The translations under genes were made by a program, and so were the position numbers. This document shows positions 4,457-6,978 of a stretch of DNA of 6,978 nt, one piece after another. The notes below the pieces were generated by a model. The model worked only from the letters and a program-made list of their open reading frames with translations. It did not search any database and had not been told where the DNA came from. The stretch covers positions 1 to 6,978 of the forward strand of contig JAAAOH010000340.1 of assembly GCA_009908925.1 (NCBI GenBank), in the 5' to 3' direction. The stretch is from Spirochaetota bacterium (lineage in GTDB: Bacteria; Spirochaetota; Spirochaetia; DSM-27196; PWMO01). How positions within the stretch are numbered: the first letter of the stretch is position 1; every line of letters starts with the position of its first letter.

Positions 4457-6978
4457 ATGGTGCAGCATACACAGACGAGCGAAGCATACGGGGCCGCCAT
4501 CCGCGTCGAGGGGGCACGACAGAACAATCTCAAGAACCTGAGTCTCGCGTTTCCTCTCAACAGATTGATCGTTATCACGGGGGTCAGCGGCTCGGGCAAA
4601 TCCTCGCTGGCCTTCGACACGGTCTACTCCGAGGGACAGCGGCGCTATGTGGAGACATTCTCCGCCTACACCAGGCAGTTCCTCGACCGCATGGACAAGC
4701 CGCAGGTCGACCGGATCGAGGGAATACCGCCGGCGATCGCGATCGACCAGACCAATCCGGTTCGCACCTCCCGCTCTACCGTCGGGACAATGACCGAGCT
4801 CAACGATCATCTGAAACTCCTCTTCGCGCGCGCGGCAACCCTCTACTGCCGATCCTGCGGGCGGGAGGTGCGGCGTGACACGCCACAGAGCATCCTCGAC
4901 GGTCTCGAGGATGAACTCCCGGGCGGAAGCCGGGTCATGATCACCTTCACCGTGCCGGTTCCTCCCTCCTTCGATCCGCAGGAAATCATCGAGCTGCTCG
5001 GGCAGGAGGGATACACGCACGTGTACTCTCAGACGCGCGAGGCGGTGGAGGTGATACAGGATCGCACCCGCTACACGCCGGCGAACCGTCAGCGCCTCAG
5101 CGAGGACCTCGAGGCGGCGATGCATCACGGCAAGGGCCGGGTTGCCGTGCACGTCCTCGACGACGAGCTCGAGCCCCGGGAAACCAGACACTACTCGGCG
5201 GATCTCCACTGTGCGGCATGCGACATCCATTACCGCGAGCCGTTGCCGAACTTCTTCTCTTTCAATTCGCCGATGGGCGCCTGCGACACCTGTCGCGGCT
5301 TCGGGCGGGTCATCGGGATCGACTACGACCTCGTTGTCCCCGATAAGAGCAAGACTCTGGCCGAAGGCGCAGTGCGCCCGTGGCAGAGCGAGAGCTACGG
5401 CGTCTGCCAGACGGAAATGATGCACTTCGCCCGCACACACGATGTCCGAACCGACGTCCCCTGGAGCGAGCTCACCGCTGATGAGAAAGCGTGGGTCATC
5501 GAGGGCGAGGGGCCGTGGGAGGATGGCGAGTGGTACGGCATTCGACGCTTCTTCGACTGGCTCGAGTCGAAGAGCTACAAGATGCATATCCGGGTGCTGC
5601 TTTCCAAGTATCGGACCTACACGCCCTGCCCCGACTGCAGGGGAGCGCGACTCAAGCCGGAGCCGCTTCTGTGGCGACTCTCGAGCGGCGGTGAGCAGCT
5701 CAACATCCATGAGATCATGCTCCTTCCCATTTCCCGGGCGGTTTCATTTTTCGAGCATCTCGATCTGCCGCGACCGCTCGACGAGGCGGTGGAGCTCCTC
5801 CTCGAGGAGATAGCCACGAGGCTCGGATACCTGCTCGACGTCGGCCTGGGCTATCTGACCCTCGACCGACAGTCGCGTACCCTGAGCGGCGGGGAGGTGC
5901 AGCGCATAAACCTGACGACCGCGCTGGGCACGTCGCTCGTGAATGCGCTCTTCGTGCTCGACGAACCGAGCATCGGGCTTCACTCACGCGATATCGGCCG
6001 GCTCATTCGGGTTCTGCATCGCCTGCGGGACGCCGGAAACACCCTCATCGTTGTCGAGCACGATCCGGAGCTCATCGAAGCGGCCGACCTGGTTCTTGAT
6101 CTCGGCCCGGATGCGGGTGCTGCAGGGGGCAGGATGGTGTTCTACGGAACGCCCGATGAGCTCCGCCGCGCGACGGGCTCGGTTACGGGACGCTATCTCG
6201 CCCGGCAGACTGCGCCGGCGCCCGCGACCGAGATCACGGTCCGACCCGAAGATTCCGCGGCCGGCGATTCGCGGGCCGACGCTCCCCGCGCGCCTTCGAT
6301 TCTTTCGGTGCGAGGTGCGTCCGAGCATAATCTTCGCACGATCGACGTCGATATCCCGCTCGGTATGCTGGTCTGTGTGACGGGAGTGAGCGGCTCGGGC
6401 AAATCGACGCTCGTGCAGGACGTCCTGTACAACGCGATTCGCATGGAAACAGGCGCGCCCGTGGAGCAGCCTGGCGCCTACGAGGCACTTTCGGGCCTGG
6501 AGCGCATAGATGATGTGGTGATGGTCGATCAGTCACCCATCGGTAAGACGACGCGCTCGAATCCGGCAAGCTATGTGGGGGCGTTCGACGAGATACGAAA
6601 GCTCTTCGCCCGCGAGCCGCTGGCCCGCGAGCGCGGCTACACCGCCGGAACGTTCAGTTTCAACTCCGGCGACGGTCGCTGCCCGACCTGCGGAGGAAAC
6701 GGATTCGAGCACGTGGAGATGCAGTTTCTGAGCGACGTCTACCTCCGATGTCCCGAATGCAACGGCACCCGCTACCGCTCAGACGTGCTCGACGTGAAAC
6801 TGCTTCCACCGGAAGCGGCGGGCGTCGTCGGGGACGCCACGGCCGAGGACGCCACGGCGGGCACGGCGCAGCGGTCCGGCGGGGGGCTCTCCATCGCCGA
6901 CGTCCTCGAGCTCACCGTGGACGAGGCGGTCGAGGTCTTTTCCTTCTCGAAGGCCGTAGCACGACGCCTGGAACCGTT
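4457..6978 (+). CDS. uvrA: UvrA, excinuclease ABC subunit A (3' end outside the window)
   Basis: UvrA is the dimeric ABC-type ATPase that recognises DNA lesions in nucleotide excision repair and loads UvrB. The frame runs about 840 residues to the window end without a stop. Visible parts in order: first Walker A GVSGSGKSS (42-50); CRSCG (Cys131, Cys134); a UvrB-binding-like region (about 150-245); zinc module Cys252/Cys255/Cys276/Cys279 around the FSFNSPMGACDTC stretch; CPDC (Cys391, Cys394), probably pairing with Cys131/Cys134; ABC signature LSGGEVQR (476-483); Walker B with LDEPSIGLH (501-509); linker (about 585-615); second Walker A GVSGSGKST (643-651); zinc module Cys742/Cys745/Cys765/Cys768. 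The second signature and Walker B lie beyond the window. ATG 4457 places the first conserved block (IRVEGARQNNLKNL) at residue 15, as in the family, although there is only a weak GAG ahead of it. The UvrB-binding region and the TNPVRTSRSTVGTMTE stretch differ from E. coli UvrA, suggesting a divergent subfamily. A short Ala/Thr insertion follows the last zinc module. Confidence 0.95.
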   Translation, partial: MVQHTQTSEAYGAAIRVEGARQNNLKNLSLAFPLNRLIVITGVSGSGKSSLAFDTVYSEGQRRYVETFSAYTRQFLDRMDKPQVDRIEGIPPAIAIDQTNPVRTSRSTVGTMTELNDHLKLLFARAATLYCRSCGREVRRDTPQSILDGLEDELPGGSRVMITFTVPVPPSFDPQEIIELLGQEGYTHVYSQTREAVEVIQDRTRYTPANRQRLSEDLEAAMHHGKGRVAVHVLDDELEPRETRHYSADLHCAACDIHYREPLPNFFSFNSPMGACDTCRGFGRVIGIDYDLVVPDKSKTLAEGAVRPWQSESYGVCQTEMMHFARTHDVRTDVPWSELTADEKAWVIEGEGPWEDGEWYGIRRFFDWLESKSYKMHIRVLLSKYRTYTPCPDCRGARLKPEPLLWRLSSGGEQLNIHEIMLLPISRAVSFFEHLDLPRPLDEAVELLLEEIATRLGYLLDVGLGYLTLDRQSRTLSGGEVQRINLTTALGTSLVNALFVLDEPSIGLHSRDIGRLIRVLHRLRDAGNTLIVVEHDPELIEAADLVLDLGPDAGAAGGRMVFYGTPDELRRATGSVTGRYLARQTAPAPATEITVRPEDSAAGDSRADAPRAPSILSVRGASEHNLRTIDVDIPLGMLVCVTGVSGSGKSTLVQDVLYNAIRMETGAPVEQPGAYEALSGLERIDDVVMVDQSPIGKTTRSNPASYVGAFDEIRKLFAREPLARERGYTAGTFSFNSGDGRCPTCGGNGFEHVEMQFLSDVYLRCPECNGTRYRSDVLDVKLLPPEAAGVVGDATAEDATAGTAQRSGGGLSIADVLELTVDEAVEVFSFSKAVARRLEP
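6832..6858 (+). repeat. Two-copy 15-base-period repeat inside uvrA
   Basis: GGACGCCACGGC occurs at 6832-6843 and again at 6847-6858, an offset of exactly five codons, so the frame is kept. It encodes consecutive DATAE and DATAG pentapeptides within a low-complexity insertion (about residues 787-812). This looks like a small in-frame tandem duplication. Confidence 0.7.

Noticed and set aside
4439..5710. Long 423-codon open frame on the minus strand opposite uvrA
   Set aside because: It lies wholly antisense to strongly conserved uvrA coding sequence. Long antisense frames are expected in GC-rich genes, and its translation shows no recognisable domain.
6193..6569. Minus-strand and alternative-frame open frames near the uvrA 3' part
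   Set aside because: All lie over conserved uvrA codons (second Walker A and linker), have no ribosome sites of note, and show no domain signature.

Overview
The window is GC-rich and densely coded on the plus strand, with Shine-Dalgarno sites and GAG/CTC/GCC-type codon bias, as expected of a bacterium. An exported protein with a classical Sec signal peptide, and UvrA, fit a diderm host. The phylum cannot be fixed from the sequence. A spirochaete or a deltaproteobacterium-like lineage would fit the KR-rich small protein and the UvrA subtype, but that is a low-confidence impression.

Layout. Bases 1-43 hold the first 14 codons of a minus-strand gene, with its ribosome site (51-55) and a good sigma70-type promoter (83-111). 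A divergent intergenic region follows. A strong ribosome site then starts an 84-residue protein (264-518) that is strongly basic at its N-terminus and strongly acidic at its C-terminus. A GC-rich hairpin (542-566) follows it. Next comes an apparent two-gene operon: a GNAT-family N-acetyltransferase (686-1117) whose stop codon overlaps the start of a 1091-residue exported protein (1117-4392) in a TGATG junction. That protein combines a beta-propeller-like region, TPR helices, a beta-sandwich module, a transglutaminase-like Cys-His-Glu domain and C-terminal TPRs. After 64 bases comes uvrA (4457 to beyond the window end), encoding the DNA-damage-recognition ATPase of nucleotide excision repair. 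It is cut off by the window after about 840 residues.

Functional links. The GNAT gene and the transglutaminase-like gene are probably co-transcribed and translationally coupled, but no shared pathway is evident. UvrA belongs to a divergent subfamily: its UvrB-binding region lacks the usual KGE-type motif and it carries a short Ala/Thr-rich insertion. The host may therefore encode a second, canonical UvrA elsewhere. Nothing here looks like a mobile element, CRISPR array, tRNA or rRNA. The points most worth following are the exported transglutaminase architecture, the UvrA subtype and a possible leaderless GNAT transcript.
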